From Leptobrachium leishanense (Eukaryota; Chordata; Amphibia; Anura; Megophryidae), in the NCBI GenBank assembly GCA_009667805.1, contig CM019064.1:276377662-276441661 (forward strand): a stretch of DNA of 64,000 bases. Direction: 5' to 3'. Positions 31,342 through 42,937 of the stretch are shown here, piece by piece (the first letter of the stretch is position 1; every line of letters starts with the position of its first letter). The position numbers were made by a program, and so were the translations under genes. The notes under the pieces are model-generated. The model was not told where the DNA came from. It searched no databases and was given only the letters and a program-made list of their open reading frames with translations.

Positions 31342-31762
31342 TAAGAGTTCAATAAGGCCGTATGATTTCCTGTAACATAGGAATTCTGAATACAGCAGGA
31401 AATAAGGTTGCCAGATCGGCCATGTTTTCCTGGACACGTATTACTATTTCATGCAGGGGGAACACAGGGAATAGTGCTGCCCTGCAACATGTATAATTTA
31501 TATGTTGCAGGAACAGAATCAAGACAGGTCCCCTGGGATTCTTTACCTGCAGCTGCGTGGTGGCATTTATCATGCACTGCCCAAAGCATTAATAAATGCT
31601 ATGTGTCCAGGAAAGCATGGCTGGTCTGGCAACCCTAGCAGGAAAGCATTTCCCTGAATGCAGACATCAGTTCATTGATTAAGCCTAGGCAATGTTCCTG
31701 CTAGAAAGTGCTTCTATGCCGTATGTTGAATCAATTTGCTGCAGGAAATCCCATCAACTTAT

Positions 31763-32183
31763 GCTAGGGTCAGACGAGCGTGTTTTCTACGAACTGTGCG
31801 CCCGTGCAGTACGGACGCACTTTTTGACGGAAGACGCAGTAGTGGCCATGAAGTCCGTTTTTGTGACTGATGTTATTTTTAACGGATGTAGGAGGGAAAT
31901 TAAATGAAAATGAAAAACCATTTTGTCCGTCAAAAATGCTGGACGTATAAATGCAGTCCATCTGACCACGTTTCATCACTCACACACAAAGCTATGCGGA
32001 CGGGGCGCACTCCACACGTCCATCCTAGCGTTTCAACGTCCTTGCTAACCTGCGTCCGCTTGCCGCACTTCCGTGTGGACGTACTTCGTGTGTGGGCCTT
32101 CATTGGTCATGATTATCTGCTACCACGGACGTACTAAAGTGCGGCTATATGGACGTTAACACTGCGTTCGTCTGACCCCAGCC
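31763..32183. mobile_element. Harbinger-type MITE, family A (copy 3)
   Basis: GCTAGGGTCAGACGAGCGTG and CGTCTGACCCCAGCC ends, followed by TAA; the left flank is mutated to TAT. It is closest to copy 1 (23,180-23,627), sharing AAAAATGCTGGACGTATAAA. Confidence 0.8.
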
Positions 32184-32500
32184 TAAATCAATTAATTTCT
32201 ACATCCAGTGGGGAAGTGCTTCCCTGTTGTATGCGCAAATCATATACTGCAGGAAATAACACTTCTTTAATTAATTAATTTTCCTGTTTTAGCCCACAAT
32301 TGTACAAACTGCAGTAATGCACTTCTTTACTGAATCCAAAAATGAATTCACTGATATAGGCAGTGTGATTTCCTGCAGTACATGAATTGTGCATACTACA
32401 GGGAAGTGTAAGCAGATTCATATCCCGCAGGAAATCACACTGTCTCATTAAATTAATTTCCACTGAAGGCTGGGTTTGAAAATCACCTGGTGTTTGGGAG

Positions 32501-33038
32501 GACTAGGATACATTGCTCAACAAGTGCCTGTTTAATGGTGCTCACAGTTCTGAAATGGTTAAAATCAGGGCTTAACACGTTCAAGACTGTTAACTCTGTA
32601 CACATGTATGAGCAACCCCAACTGGCTGTTGAAACAGCTTCTTATTTCCCACTCTGGGAGCAAGGTCAGTGTTTTATACATAGTCATTTTATTAATAAAA
32701 CACCATCCTCCAAAACACCAGGAAAATATTCTTTTTTTTTTGTTAAAATTGTTTATTTTCTGCAGTAAAATATTTTTTAGCCAGAATTCCCTATTGAATA
32801 TATAACCAAGTTTTGGATGATAAAATGTGAAAAAATAATTTTACACACGTAAATGATTGAAATTTGAATGGATATTTCCTCACACAGTATCTGGCTGGTT
32901 AGATATACCCGTATCTTCACTATTAAATAACCTAAAATATATGTTTTCATTTCACTAAATTCAAAAAAAAGCCACCAAAATCTTCAGATTAAGGCCCATA
33001 GAGATCTTAATCCAGCCCAGCTGCACCGACATGTCAAG
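32501..33038. other. Non-coding, nothing recognised
   Basis: AT-rich; no gene or repeat boundary identified. Confidence 0.45.
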
Positions 33039-33043
33039 GAAAC

Positions 33044-33897
33044 TGTCATGTTTCGACCCTGCCCCCTGGTGGTGAAGGGCCTCCATTTCTGTATTCCCCT
33101 GTGGTTGTGTTTGGCAGTGCTGTCTGGGGCTGTTCTGGGGTTCTGATGTGATCTCCTGGTCTGGGGTCACATGGCCCAATCACACAGACCCACTCCCTAT
33201 AAATATCCCAGCAGCACAGAGCCTCATTGATGGTTTGTGGAGTTTGATGGTGGTTGTGTCCTGTTAGGGCCCTGTGTCGCTGCAAAGCATGCTTGTTCTA
33301 GTGCATTCTGGTTTTGGCCATGGCTGTGCTTCCTGACGATCCTTTTCTGCTGACTCCTGGTACTCTGTATGCTGATCTGTTGCCAACCTTGCCTGCACAA
33401 CCATTCTTGTGTTTCATGTTTCATGTATTTTGTTTGTCCTAGTTTAGTATAGTCTGAGGCCATTATAAGGACCTCCTCAGTGCAGGTTGTTTTGTCTGTC
33501 TTGTTTATCCCTTGCCCTTATTTATATTTCTGTTAATTCTTTGAGGATTTTTCTTAGTTTTCCCAGCATAGGGATTCCTTTAGTTTTCTCCTAGCCCTCC
33601 TGTTCCATGTGTCACTGTCTGGTTCCTGTATCATCCTGAAGTGGTGTTCAGGTCCTGCCAAGTCTGTCGGTTTGACTGCCCTGCAGTCTGCATAATTCAT
33701 TTACTGTCATTGTTTGTTTCTGAGCGTGTCCTGGGTTATTTTAGTGGCAATTCAGTTCTACTTTTGTGCTCATTTTTTCTTTTGGAGAAACCAGGCTGTT
33801 TTTTATTAATCTGTCCAGTCAGTAGCTCCCCTGCCTTAAGGGCTACACTCCATGTTCCAAGCCACCACGATGGCCCAAGAGGGGGCCAACTGTTACA
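33044..33897 (+). mobile_element. Solo LTR (854 bp), GAAAC duplication
   Basis: It starts TGTCATGTTTCG and ends CCAACTGTTACA, and is flanked by GAAAC on both sides (33,039-33,043 and 33,898-33,902). CTATAAATA near 33,196 is a plausible promoter and suggests + orientation. The 5-bp duplication fits Ty3/gypsy or a retrovirus. Confidence 0.75.
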
Positions 33898-33902
33898 GAA
33901 AC

Positions 33903-35513
33903 GGACGGTTTTACAGTGTTTCAATTTGACACATTAAAACAGGCGAATACTGTAGGATTCAATGGGAAAAATATTATAATTTTTATTATTTTTGCTATTA
34001 AACAGTTTATTCTATTTCCTGCAAAAATATTTTTCCGAACATATATATTTTTTTATTTTTTTTCCCTGCGGTCTTCAGTGAAGTTCAGCTGTCAGTGCGG
34101 CGGTGTTCAGCTGTGTCCTTGGGTCGTCCATAGTCGCTTGCAGTGGACAACCCAGGAAGTCTGCAGTCATATGATCTAGGTTGCCCGTAGTCTGACGACC
34201 AGGTCGTTTGTCAGAATACAGACCCAGTGGTCGTCTACTGTAAGCTATGTTCCGTCACAATGCTAACTAAATAAAAAAAGTGTAAATATACAATCATAGG
34301 GGAGCCCTTGCTCTATTTGGGCTCCCCGCCACCTCAAGTATTGTCAATCTGAAATATATATTGGACAGGTCCACAGAAATATAACTCCACTAGAGAAGCT
34401 AGTAAGGATGGATCTGATTAATAAATGTACATATGGTTGCCTTTTATTTAGTGATCAGGTCCATCCTTACTAGCTTGTCTAGTTGTGTTGTAGTGATTGA
34501 CACACTCATATGGGCCGCCCACACAAATCCAGCAGGAGGCTTGTGACCCGGTGCACTGTAAATCCCATTTATGCATCATAGCACACCATGTTGGGTTTCC
34601 CAGTCACTCTGACGTTGGCATAGCGTGACATACACATGCACTGCCCGACTCTAAACGAGAAAGCCAGGCAGACTTGACCCCTGGGCGGAGGCACAACCAA
34701 CTCTTCTGCTCCAGGTCCATCAAGACCTTAAACCAGCACTGCAGAGGGACAATACAATATCGTCATTCCTGATACTGATTTACTGTCAACCACGCCTTAT
34801 CACCTTTTATCAAAGGTCCTTCTTGATATTGATTTTGTGGAACCAAAATGTTGGAAGCTGTAGCATGTAACTTTGTAGTAAAGGTAACTTTTAATGAAGA
34901 CCTGTGAGGGTCAGCTGTTTATCATTTTGGATTATAATTAGGGGCAGTATGAGCACCACGGCATGAAGACTGAGTGCATGTAACTCCTGTTTTTACAAGC
35001 GGCGGGCCTATTATTTATGTGTATGTATACATCAAAAATAACTTAACATTAAGTGGTTTGGAACAATTTTCAAAAAGCTAGTGATTGCTTGATCTTTTTT
35101 CTTTGTTTGGAAGATCAAATACTTGATAATTGATTTGATAAATCTTTAAAACAAACTCTTCAATTAATGTCTTTAAGTAGTACTTTTTAAGGGTTTTGGT
35201 GAGTGCTGCAATTTTAAACCCATTGTGTTTAGATATGCTACTTGTGTGGGTGGTGTGTAGAATTAAACATTGGGACCGTCATAGGGCTCACAGTTGGGTG
35301 TTAGATGTTGTATATCACCAAATGGCATGGTTAGAGGGGAAAAAAAAAGAAACCTTTAATTGTCTCAGGCAAGATGCAATCATGTCCACTTCAAATATCT
35401 AATTCATTAGTGATCTCTTGCCTGTTTCTAGTGAAAGCATCACTTTAGTGTACTATAGTGATTAGTCTCCTACTCTTTAAGAGACAGGGTATGTTCTAAG
35501 CTGACCAAAGAAT
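33903..35513. other. Non-coding with one foldback
   Basis: CTAGTAAGGATGGA near 34,398 pairs with TCCATCCTTACTAG near 34,461, a stem of about 14 bp with a loop of about 45. Otherwise nothing is recognised. Confidence 0.45.
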
Positions 35514-35521
35514 TCCTACAG

Positions 35522-35631
35522 CAGGGATCTCAAACTCTGGCACCCCAGATGCTTCTAAACTATGATTCTCTGGCCATATTGCATTCAAAATGGTTCTGGG
35601 AATTGTAGACATTCAACAGTGAGATCCCCTG
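35522..35631. mobile_element. Tiny hAT-type MITE (110 bp)
   Basis: CAGGGATCTCAAACTC at the left and GAGATCCCCTG at the right, flanked by a perfect 8-bp TCCTACAG (35,514-35,521 and 35,632-35,639). It is related to 62,185-62,323. Confidence 0.85.
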
Positions 35632-35908
35632 TCCTACAGTGATACTTTGTACCATCATAACTTAGTTTTGCTACTGATTCCTGTTGTCCTTATGTGTGGG
35701 GGGAATAATATTGTGTAGAACATATACTCTGATTTAGATATAACTACACACGAGGCTATACTTCTAGTATGTCTTCAAAAAAGATAAGTCCTGGGGTTTG
35801 GGTATCTATGGTATCCAAAATAAACAGATGTAAAGGAAAAGCATATACTCAGCTGCTGCTTGAAGCGGTAAATCCTTGTGCATCCATACAAGGAGGTAGT
35901 AGATCTTG

Positions 35909-36612
35909 AACAGAAAAGAGAACCGGTACCTCCAGCGCTGCTTAAGGCTAGGGTCAGACGAACGCATTTTTCACGTGCGTTTAGCCGCACTAAATCACGG
36001 CCGTGCTAGCAGCAAATGACATCCAATGCCGGGGAACATACGACGAACGGCCACACGAAAGTTCGTCCGTGCAACGCAAGTGGCCAACGAACGCATTTTT
36101 TCGAGAACGTCAAACCGCTACTACTGATGTACAGAGTGTGCTGCGGCCGCATAGCGGCGTGTGTGTGATTTAGGAGATGTCAGACGCTGCTAATGTCCGG
36201 CTAACATAACGTCCAGACAGTGTTTTATTGATCCGTACAAAATCATGGACGAAAAGGCGCATCGTATGACCGCTGTTGCGTATTCTGGGAAAAAAAATAC
36301 GTACGTTCGAACGCACTTTCACGGACAAAGTGAAAAATGCATTCGTCTGACCCTAGCCTACATGGTGCACTTGTGCTACCACATTTATTTCAGAAAGAAA
36401 ACACAAAACCAAACGTTTCGGACGCAGCCCCATCCTCAGTGTAATGTGCCTTTTAAAAAATACATGGTGAACATCCTTCTTGATATAGATATATATATTA
36501 TTTTAATTTTGAATCAGACCATTTGGTACAAGCATGGAAGCAATAATCAACAAATTACTAACACCAGTGCACCATTTAAGCAACGCTGGAGGTACCTGTT
36601 CTCAACAGGTTA
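35909..36612. mobile_element. Element with GGTACCTCCAGCG inverted ends, interrupted by a MITE
   Basis: GGTACCTCCAGCGCTGCTTAA (about 35,924-35,944) is mirrored by TTAAGCAACGCTGGAGGTACC-type text (about 36,575-36,597). The Harbinger MITE at 35,946-36,358 lies directly inside the left arm. The interior contains ACGTTTCGGACGCAGCCCC. Superfamily unknown; no coding sequence. Confidence 0.5.
35946..36358. mobile_element. Harbinger-type MITE, family A (copy 4)
   Basis: GGCTAGGGTCAGACG and CGTCTGACCCTAGCC ends; TAA on the left (35,943-35,945), TAC on the right. Orientation is opposite to 58,200-58,624. Confidence 0.85.
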
Positions 36613-37278
36613 ACTTCAATACCAAATATTTTTCCATTAAGACACTGGCCGTGTCTCCACTGTAGATTTTCACTGTCAAGAATCCCTATTTTACTGGCAG
36701 AAGGCTCCCTCGGCGGGCCAAAAAGCATGGATATGTGTACATTGCAGCCTGTTTTTTTTAGTGACTGGGTGGTTTTACACAAATCCGTCCTTTAGTGACC
36801 GCTGCTGTTTTTATGTTTCTGCGCTGTTCGTGTTTAGGACAAATTTTCCTCTTACTCTTTTATGCAACCCACACATACTGTTTTTCCTGCTATTAAATGG
36901 ACTTTCTAAAAACATCATTTCCATCATATCCTATAATTTGCTATAAAAAAAAATATGAAATGGTAAAAACATGTTTGTAATTTAATCACCCAAAATCTAC
37001 AACTGTCAAAGACCCCAGCTAAATAGTTTCAGAATTTTGTACCGAGAATAGAAATACCAAATTTTTAAATGTTTTTGCTTTTTAACCCCTTCACTGCTGA
37101 GCCAGTTCATCTGACAGCCTAGGTCCTATTTAACTAAACCACCCCAGACAAAGTTTTTTTTAAAGTGTTTTTTTTTGTTTTTTAACACCAAACCTAGTCA
37201 TGTTTGGTATCATTGGAAAGGCCATGATCAGGCCTTTCCAATAAGCCACGGATGAGGAGATAAGGGGATCCTTTGGAT

Positions 37279-37320
37279 CCGGATGAAACCGAACCAATAA
37301 CCGTTGGCTGTTTCATCCGG
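37279..37320. repeat. Hairpin at the left edge of the A-depleted tract
   Basis: CCGGATGAAAC (37,279-37,289) pairs perfectly with GTTTCATCCGG (37,310-37,320). The match to the TTAA element ends just before it and the A-depleted composition begins just after it. Confidence 0.6.
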
Positions 37321-40300
37321 CTCCTGTATCTCCTCCGCTCGCCCCAGACCAGGTTGGTGTCCTTATGGTGGGCTGCTTCGCGTCGCGGCTGCTTCCACTT
37401 GGTTGTGGTTCCCCGTCTCGTGTCCTGTGCCTTCTGTGGGCTGTGTGATTACACGCTGGGCTACCGATCCACGTAGCCATGCCTGCTTGGGGTCGGATCC
37501 CCCTCCCCGCTATTTTTTTTTTTTTTCTCTATGGCTGGTTGTGTTTCGTACACTTCAGCGTGCCTGGGCTCTGGCGCTTTCCGTGCTATACCACTGCACG
37601 GCTGGCTCTGGGTAGTTTGGCCTGGTGTGCTTTGAGGCGTGGGCCTATTGATCTGGCTGGTCGGCCTTGGTGTCTGGCTCCCCGTCTTTCCTGCTGCGGG
37701 GTTTGCGGCCCTGCTGCTGCCCCGGCCCCTCTTGTTTTTTTTTTTTTTTTTGGGGGGTTTTTGCCACTCGGGGTCCCTCGGATGTCCTTTCGGCTCCACG
37801 GATGCCTGGCAGGAGTGTTATGGGGGTTTGGGTCCTTGTTCCTGTCTCTCCCAGTTCTCCTCAGTTGCGGTTGCCTGGTGGGGGTTCTGGGGCCACTATA
37901 CGTCCCTGGCACTGCGGCGTTGGCTCTATGTGCTTCGCTGTTTTTTGACCCCTGGACGTGCTTGTCTCCGGGAGATGTCTCTGTATCCTCCCTGGGGACC
38001 CGTTCTCACCTAGGGGTCCTGGCTGTGGGCCCTGGGCATGTTGTCAGGCTCGGGTGCTCCTTCTCTTCCTTGTTGCCCCTGGGTGTGTCCGGGGTGGGGA
38101 TGGTTCCTTCTGGTGCCTGGCGTCCTTCTACTGCCCTGGCTTCCCGGGCCCTGGTGGCGTGTGTTGTTGGTTCGCCAGCACGACGTCTCTGGTTATGGGA
38201 CCTGCAGGGTGTCGGGGCCAGTCCATCTCCTGCCGTCCGACGCCTCTTCCTCCTTGTTCTGTCCACTTGGGTGTCTGTTGGGCCGTGGGTTGGGTTGGGC
38301 TCCTGCCTGTTCTGCCGGGGGTCCTGCTTTCCCTTCTTGGTGGGGTTTTACCATCTTCGTCTGTGATGTTGTGCTTCCCTCTGTGTCACTGGCTTCGCGG
38401 GCCTTGGGGCTCCGTGTGGTGGGCCGTCGAGCGGTCTGGCTCCGGTCCTGGTCGGCTGCTGGGGAGTCTCAGTCTTCGTTCTGTGGTCTGTCCTTGAGAC
38501 TGGCATGCTGTGGGGTTCGGCGTTGCGGGACTTGTTGCAGCTGGTTGCAGGTGCGGCTCGTCCGCAGGCTAGCCAGTGGGATGCCTGGGATCATGGATTC
38601 TGGGGTCGTTTGTCCCTGCGACTGGCATTCCGTCCCTTTCATGTGCCTGAGCAGAGTCCGCAGGCTCCTGGCGTTCGTCTGTTCGGACGCTTCTGCCTTC
38701 GGATGCCTGGGTTTTTTGGTGTTTGTTCGACGTGGATCCGTTGTTCGGTCTGTGTCTGCTCCTTGTACTGCCGTCCTGCTCTCCTTGTAGTGGTCGCCTT
38801 CTCGGTGGTTCGGGGGCCTGTTGGTCTCGGGATGCTCACCCCTGTGCCTTCCCAGGACTGCTTCCATGGTCTCTGCTCTCGTCTCCTTCTGTGTGTTCGT
38901 CTCGGCTGGTGCCTGATGGATTCTGTTGGTGCGGCCTCTCTGACTCTGCGGCCTGGTGGTTCCAGGTCCCATGGCTCTGCAGTATGCCCCTCTCCGTGTC
39001 CTGGTGGGCTGGTTGTTCCTCAGGTTGCTGTTCGTTCTGGGACCTGGTGATCTGTTCTCAGTTTCTGTTCCGGCGCTTTCCTGTGGGCTGTCTTCCGCTC
39101 CTGTGGGTTTTTTTTTTCCCTCGGGTTGCGTTGTGCTTTGCGTCTCGGGGGGCGTGTGCGTTGTCCCCTCTCTGGCGGCCTGGCTTCTCGTGGTCGCTTC
39201 CGTGCCGCTCCTGGCTGCTCCTGTGGCCCGCATTCTCGAGGTCTGTCCTGGCGTGGGTGGCTGGGGCCGCTGTCTTACCTGGTGCCCGTGCTGGGGCTTC
39301 TTCCGGTTTCCTGTAGGGTAGGTCTCTTATGGCTCTCCTTCCGTTTCCTCCTCCGGCGCTGCTTCCCGGTCCCCCGTCCGAGGTCTTCGTGCTTCTCCTG
39401 GGGGCTCTGTCCGGTGTCTGTGGGAGCATCTGGCAGCCGCTCTCCCGGCCGTGCCTGGGCTCTGGCGTTCGCCGGCGGTCTGCTCGGCAATGTCCTGTCC
39501 CGTTGGCAGGGGGAGCCTGGCCTCCCTGGACCTTCGCGTCTGCGTTCCGGAGTCCGCCTTGCTCGGGGGCGGTGGTGTCTCCGTTCTCGCCGGGGGTTTC
39601 CTTCCTCTGGAGGGGCTCGCGGTGACGGCCGTTGCTTCCGCTCCCGGAGGCGGGCTTCTTGTCTGGGCCCGCAGGGGTTCGAGATCCTTGGACTTGCGCT
39701 CTGTCCTCCTCCTTGTTGGGAGCTTCGGGCTGTCTGGGTGTCTCTTCAGGCCTTCGCTGTCCGTGGACGGCCGAGTGGATACAGTCGGTCCCCGTCTCCT
39801 CGGGGGGTTGCCTGGTCGGGCTTGGGGGCTTCTGCTCTCGCCTTTTCTTTTTTGATTTCTGTTCTGTGCAGCTCCTTCTTGGACTGGGCAGTGGTGCATC
39901 TGCGGGTGTGCTCTGCGGTCCGTGTCCGCGGTGTTCTCGACACTCGTGCGGTCTTTTGGCGGGGCGTCTGTCGCTGGGGGTCTGGTCCCTGTCTCCGGTG
40001 TTGTTCTCAGAGTTGCGGTTCCGCGGGCTGTATGTCGTTGTCATGGCTCTCGGACTCTCTGCCGCGCTTCCTCGCTTCGTTTTCTCTCCGGGAGGGGGGC
40101 TGTCCGGCTCTGCTGGATGCCTTCTCGTTCGGGGGGGGCCTTCGCTCTGGCTTCTGTCTTCCCGCCTTTGCACTGTTCCCGCAGGGTCCTTGGGCTGTTC
40201 GGGGTGGGCCTGGCTTCGTTGTTACGATCCTTCCTTCTGGCCTCGCGGTATCTGGTTCCGGTGGTGTTGATTGGATCTCGTCACTGTTTTGGGTCCTCCC

Positions 40301-41000
40301 GCTCTGACTCTCTGAGGGGCTTCCCTGCTCTCTCGCTGGGGTCCTTGGGACTGGCTGCGTCTCTGCTGCTGCCTCCGTTCTGCCCCCTCTGGGTCTCTCG
40401 TGGGTTCCTTGTTGGCAATGGACGCGTGGCCCTCGTCTCGGCGACTTCTGGTCGGGGTTGGTGCACGTTCTCTCCTGGTGCCCGGGGCTTCCCCTGGACC
40501 TGGTCTCGGTGTCCTTTCCTTGGCTCCTGCGCGTCCGGGTGCGGGGGTTCCGCGTGAGGTTGCGGCCTGGGTCTCTCGGGGTGCCTGTGGCTGCCGTCTC
40601 TTCGGTCGCTCTGGGGGCTTGGGCTCTGCCTCCTTGGAGCGTATGGTTTTTTTGGGGGCTGGGTCCTGTCTGCGACCCTCGTCGGGGTCTTGGTTCCGCC
40701 CTGGGTCCTGCCTCTGGTCATGGAGGTTGTGTGGTGCTCCTTTTGACCCTCTGGTTACCTCCTCCTTCGGGGTTTTGTCTCTGCCGTCCGGTGTTCTCGC
40801 GGTTCTCCCCTCCTCCTGGAGGTGGCTGCTTCCTGGGCCTGCCTGCAGCCTCTGCGGTGGACCTGGTGGGTGCGGCTGCCTCCTGGTCCTCTCTTCACAC
40901 TTCCCACGTTGCTCCCGTCTGGTTCTTCGGGCCTGTCTTTTGGGCATCCGTTACTGCGGGCGGTGGTTGAGTCTTGTTCCCTCCCTCGATGTGGGGCTTT
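37321..41000. other. A-depleted, strand-asymmetric tract, unknown origin
   Basis: About 3.7 kb in which the + strand is made of G, C and T with very little A; several 60-base lines have zero, one or two A. Because every stop codon needs A on the + strand and T on the minus strand, open frames of 200-390 codons occur in many frames on both strands. None has a recognisable domain; the translations are low-complexity. I see no exact tandem unit. The tract ends in the inverted-repeat structure at 41,008-41,376, so it may be the body of a mobile element. Confidence 0.6.
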
Positions 41001-41007
41001 TTATGTC

Positions 41008-41376
41008 CCATGGTACTGCCGCTCGACGTATGGAAAAACTGTATTTTCTTACCGTAAATATTCTTTTCCATAGTCGTAGCGGCAGTACCGCTTCCCTCCC
41101 TCTTGATTGCGTTGTGTTGGTTTTTGCCTCAGTTGATCTGTTTTTTTTTTTTTTTTTTTCTACTCCGGTTCTGCTTGTCATGGACTGGGGGGTTCTGGGC
41201 TAGGCTCTTCTTGTAGGCAACAGGGGAGGAGTCACATGTGAGGGAGGGGTTCACCTGGCCCTAGGTGTGTCCTTTTGTTTTTTAGGCTTGGTAACCTGTC
41301 CATAAGTGGGATTGAAGATGAACCCATGGTACTGCCGCTACGACTATGGAAAAGAATATTTACGGTAAGAAAATAC
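41008..41376. repeat. Palindromic junction and 49-bp inverted repeat
   Basis: 41,041-41,089 (starting TATTTTCTTACCGTAAATA-type text, ending GGCAGTACC) is the exact reverse complement of 41,328-41,376, with about 238 bases between. In addition 41,008-41,038 (CCATGGTACTGCCGCTCGAC) repeats the right arm head-to-head, forming an imperfect palindrome. The layout suggests terminal repeats of an element, one of them duplicated and partly lost. No matching arm is visible at 37.3 kb. Confidence 0.7.
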
Positions 41377-41380
41377 CGTT

Positions 41381-41639
41381 TTGCGTCTGAACTTTATGTA
41401 GGCCGGACATTAGCAGTGTCTGACATCTCCTGATCATGCACACACACACCGCTAGTAGACGCAGCGCACTCTGTACATCAGTACTAGCGGTTTCACGGTC
41501 TCAAAAAAATGCGTTTGTTTGCCACTTGCGTTGCCCGGCCGAACTTTCGTGCGGCTGTCCTTTGTATATTGCCCGTCATTGGATGTCATTTGCTGCTACT
41601 ACAGCTGTGCATTCGCAAAGTGCTCGTCTGACCCCAGCC
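41381..41639. mobile_element. Harbinger-type MITE, family A (copy 5, left half missing)
   Basis: It begins inside the element at TTGCGTCTGAAC and runs to CGTCTGACCCCAGCC, followed by TAA. The missing left half is not found on the other side of the A-depleted tract, so arrival of that tract removed sequence. Confidence 0.8.
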
Positions 41640-41968
41640 TAAGGGAGACCCGTGGGCAGGACGTACATGGTATGTCAGCGGTCATTAAGGTGTTAAAAGG
41701 AAAAATAAATCTCAAATGTCCATTTCAACACATCTGTCATGTACAATGTGTTGAAACTTTAGAGGAACATTATTAATAGCAAATAAGCTCCATAAACAAA
41801 ATTCATTGCATTAATCCAGAATAAGATCAGATTGAGTACACCCAATATCAGGGCACCAACAGGTGTATTTGAAGTTCATGTATATTCGATCATGGCTTGC
41901 AAAAGTGTTATGAGCAGTATTCTGGAGACCGGTGCTCTTTTTCTTGTATCTGGATATATTTGTATTTG

Positions 41969-42490
41969 TGTTTTTTTTTTTTTTTTTTTTAATTCTTTAT
42001 TTAGAGAATTATACATAACAAGAAATTCACGAAATCAAACGTAGAAAAAGACAGCCGTCTAGGGCTGGCCAAACTAACTACGGTCAGCCAGTCAGATAAT
42101 GTAAGAAGCAAGTAGTAACAGGTCAATAAGGGAATAATAAAAACAAAAAGCAAGAAGTCCCAACCTCAGTGAAGGAAGAAAACACAAAAGAAACACATAA
42201 GCATGTAGGACTATCAACATAAATGCCATAAATTGTCCTGATAGATTATACTCCGAGTTTATCTATAGACCAGTGACACGTAAACAGAGAAGAAAAAAGC
42301 TGGGGGGGGATAAACAATATCGCTCAGGTCTCAGTCTGGCTGAAGTTCCGGAGGGTCCGGCGAGATGCCCGCCGCTTCAAGGTCGGACCAGGCGGTTTCA
42401 GGATCAGTGATGGTGTAGGGGACATTATTATGTGTCACCACCAATGCTCCCGCCAAGCCCCACCGATAACGGATCCCCCTCCGACGAAGA
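41969..42490 (-). mobile_element. 5'-truncated L1 ORF1-only retrocopy
   Basis: On the minus strand the segment opens inside an L1 ORF1 C-terminal domain (ILRRRGIRYRWGLAG, VPYTITDPETAWSDLE) and ends at TGA (42,331-42,333). About 340 bp of 3' UTR follows with AATAAA (41,996-42,001) and a 20-base poly(A). No ORF2 lies between. A perfect 13-bp duplication ATATTTGTATTTG flanks it (41,956-41,968 and 42,491-42,503). This is typical of L1-driven target-primed insertion. Confidence 0.85.
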
Positions 42491-42503
42491 ATATTTGTAT
42501 TTG

Positions 42504-42937
42504 GCCATTGAAACCTCTTGACAAATGCACCCTTTAATAAAGGACTAACTGGTTTTTAGAAGACTGCTTTTAATACGTAAAACAGGCATACTAAAAACAC
42601 AGCGAATTGTTCACATTTCAATTCTGTCGTGGTAAAAATCCCTGTAGAGAAGGTACATTTTGATAGAAATTTGGAATGTGAACAGTGTCAAAACAACTAC
42701 TGGTCAAAGAGTTTGCAGATCATTTCCTGTTATATTATAAACTCTCTATTGTGCCTGCTATTGAAAGTCTACCTGTAGGACATAAATTCACAATACTGAG
42801 TTTATTTCACTTAAAATCTTGCATCTATTTTGGAAGGAGGGGAGAGAATGTTTCCCCAGTATCCTTTTTTTAGGCTAATGTCAGTTGAACGCAGTTTGAG
42901 AAACACTGACTTATGGCACTGATAACTTGAGCTAAGG
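42504..42937. other. Non-coding, nothing recognised
   Basis: Short AT-rich stretch between the L1 copy and a hAT element. Confidence 0.4.

Larger units (their letters stand above)
30666..32500. repeat. Degenerate repeat region around two Harbinger MITEs
   Basis: Outside the two MITEs the text repeats GGAAGTGCTTC, TTTCCTGCAG(T/A)ACATGAATTGT and GCAGGAAAT(C/A)ACACT at about 30,865, 31,460, 31,700, 32,220, 32,370 and 32,430. It looks like an old tandem array with a unit near 100 bp. I cannot define the unit exactly. Confidence 0.4.
36753..41692 (-). mobile_element. TTAA-type element split by a large insertion
   Basis: Reversed relative to 52,886-54,094. The part 36,753-37,275 matches 54,094-53,450 reversed (TTTAGTGACTGGGTGG end, AACCCCTTCACTGCTGAG, GGCCTGATCATGGCCTTTCC). 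The part 41,640-41,692 matches its other end (GGGAGACCCGTGGGC, ATGTCAGCGGTCATTAAGG) and is followed by TTAA. Between them lie an A-depleted tract and a truncated Harbinger MITE. Confidence 0.65.

Noticed and set aside
37479..41203. Many long open frames (up to about 390 codons) on both strands
   Set aside because: They follow from the near absence of A on one strand and T on the other, which removes stop codons. They overlap in several frames, are low in complexity and show no domain.
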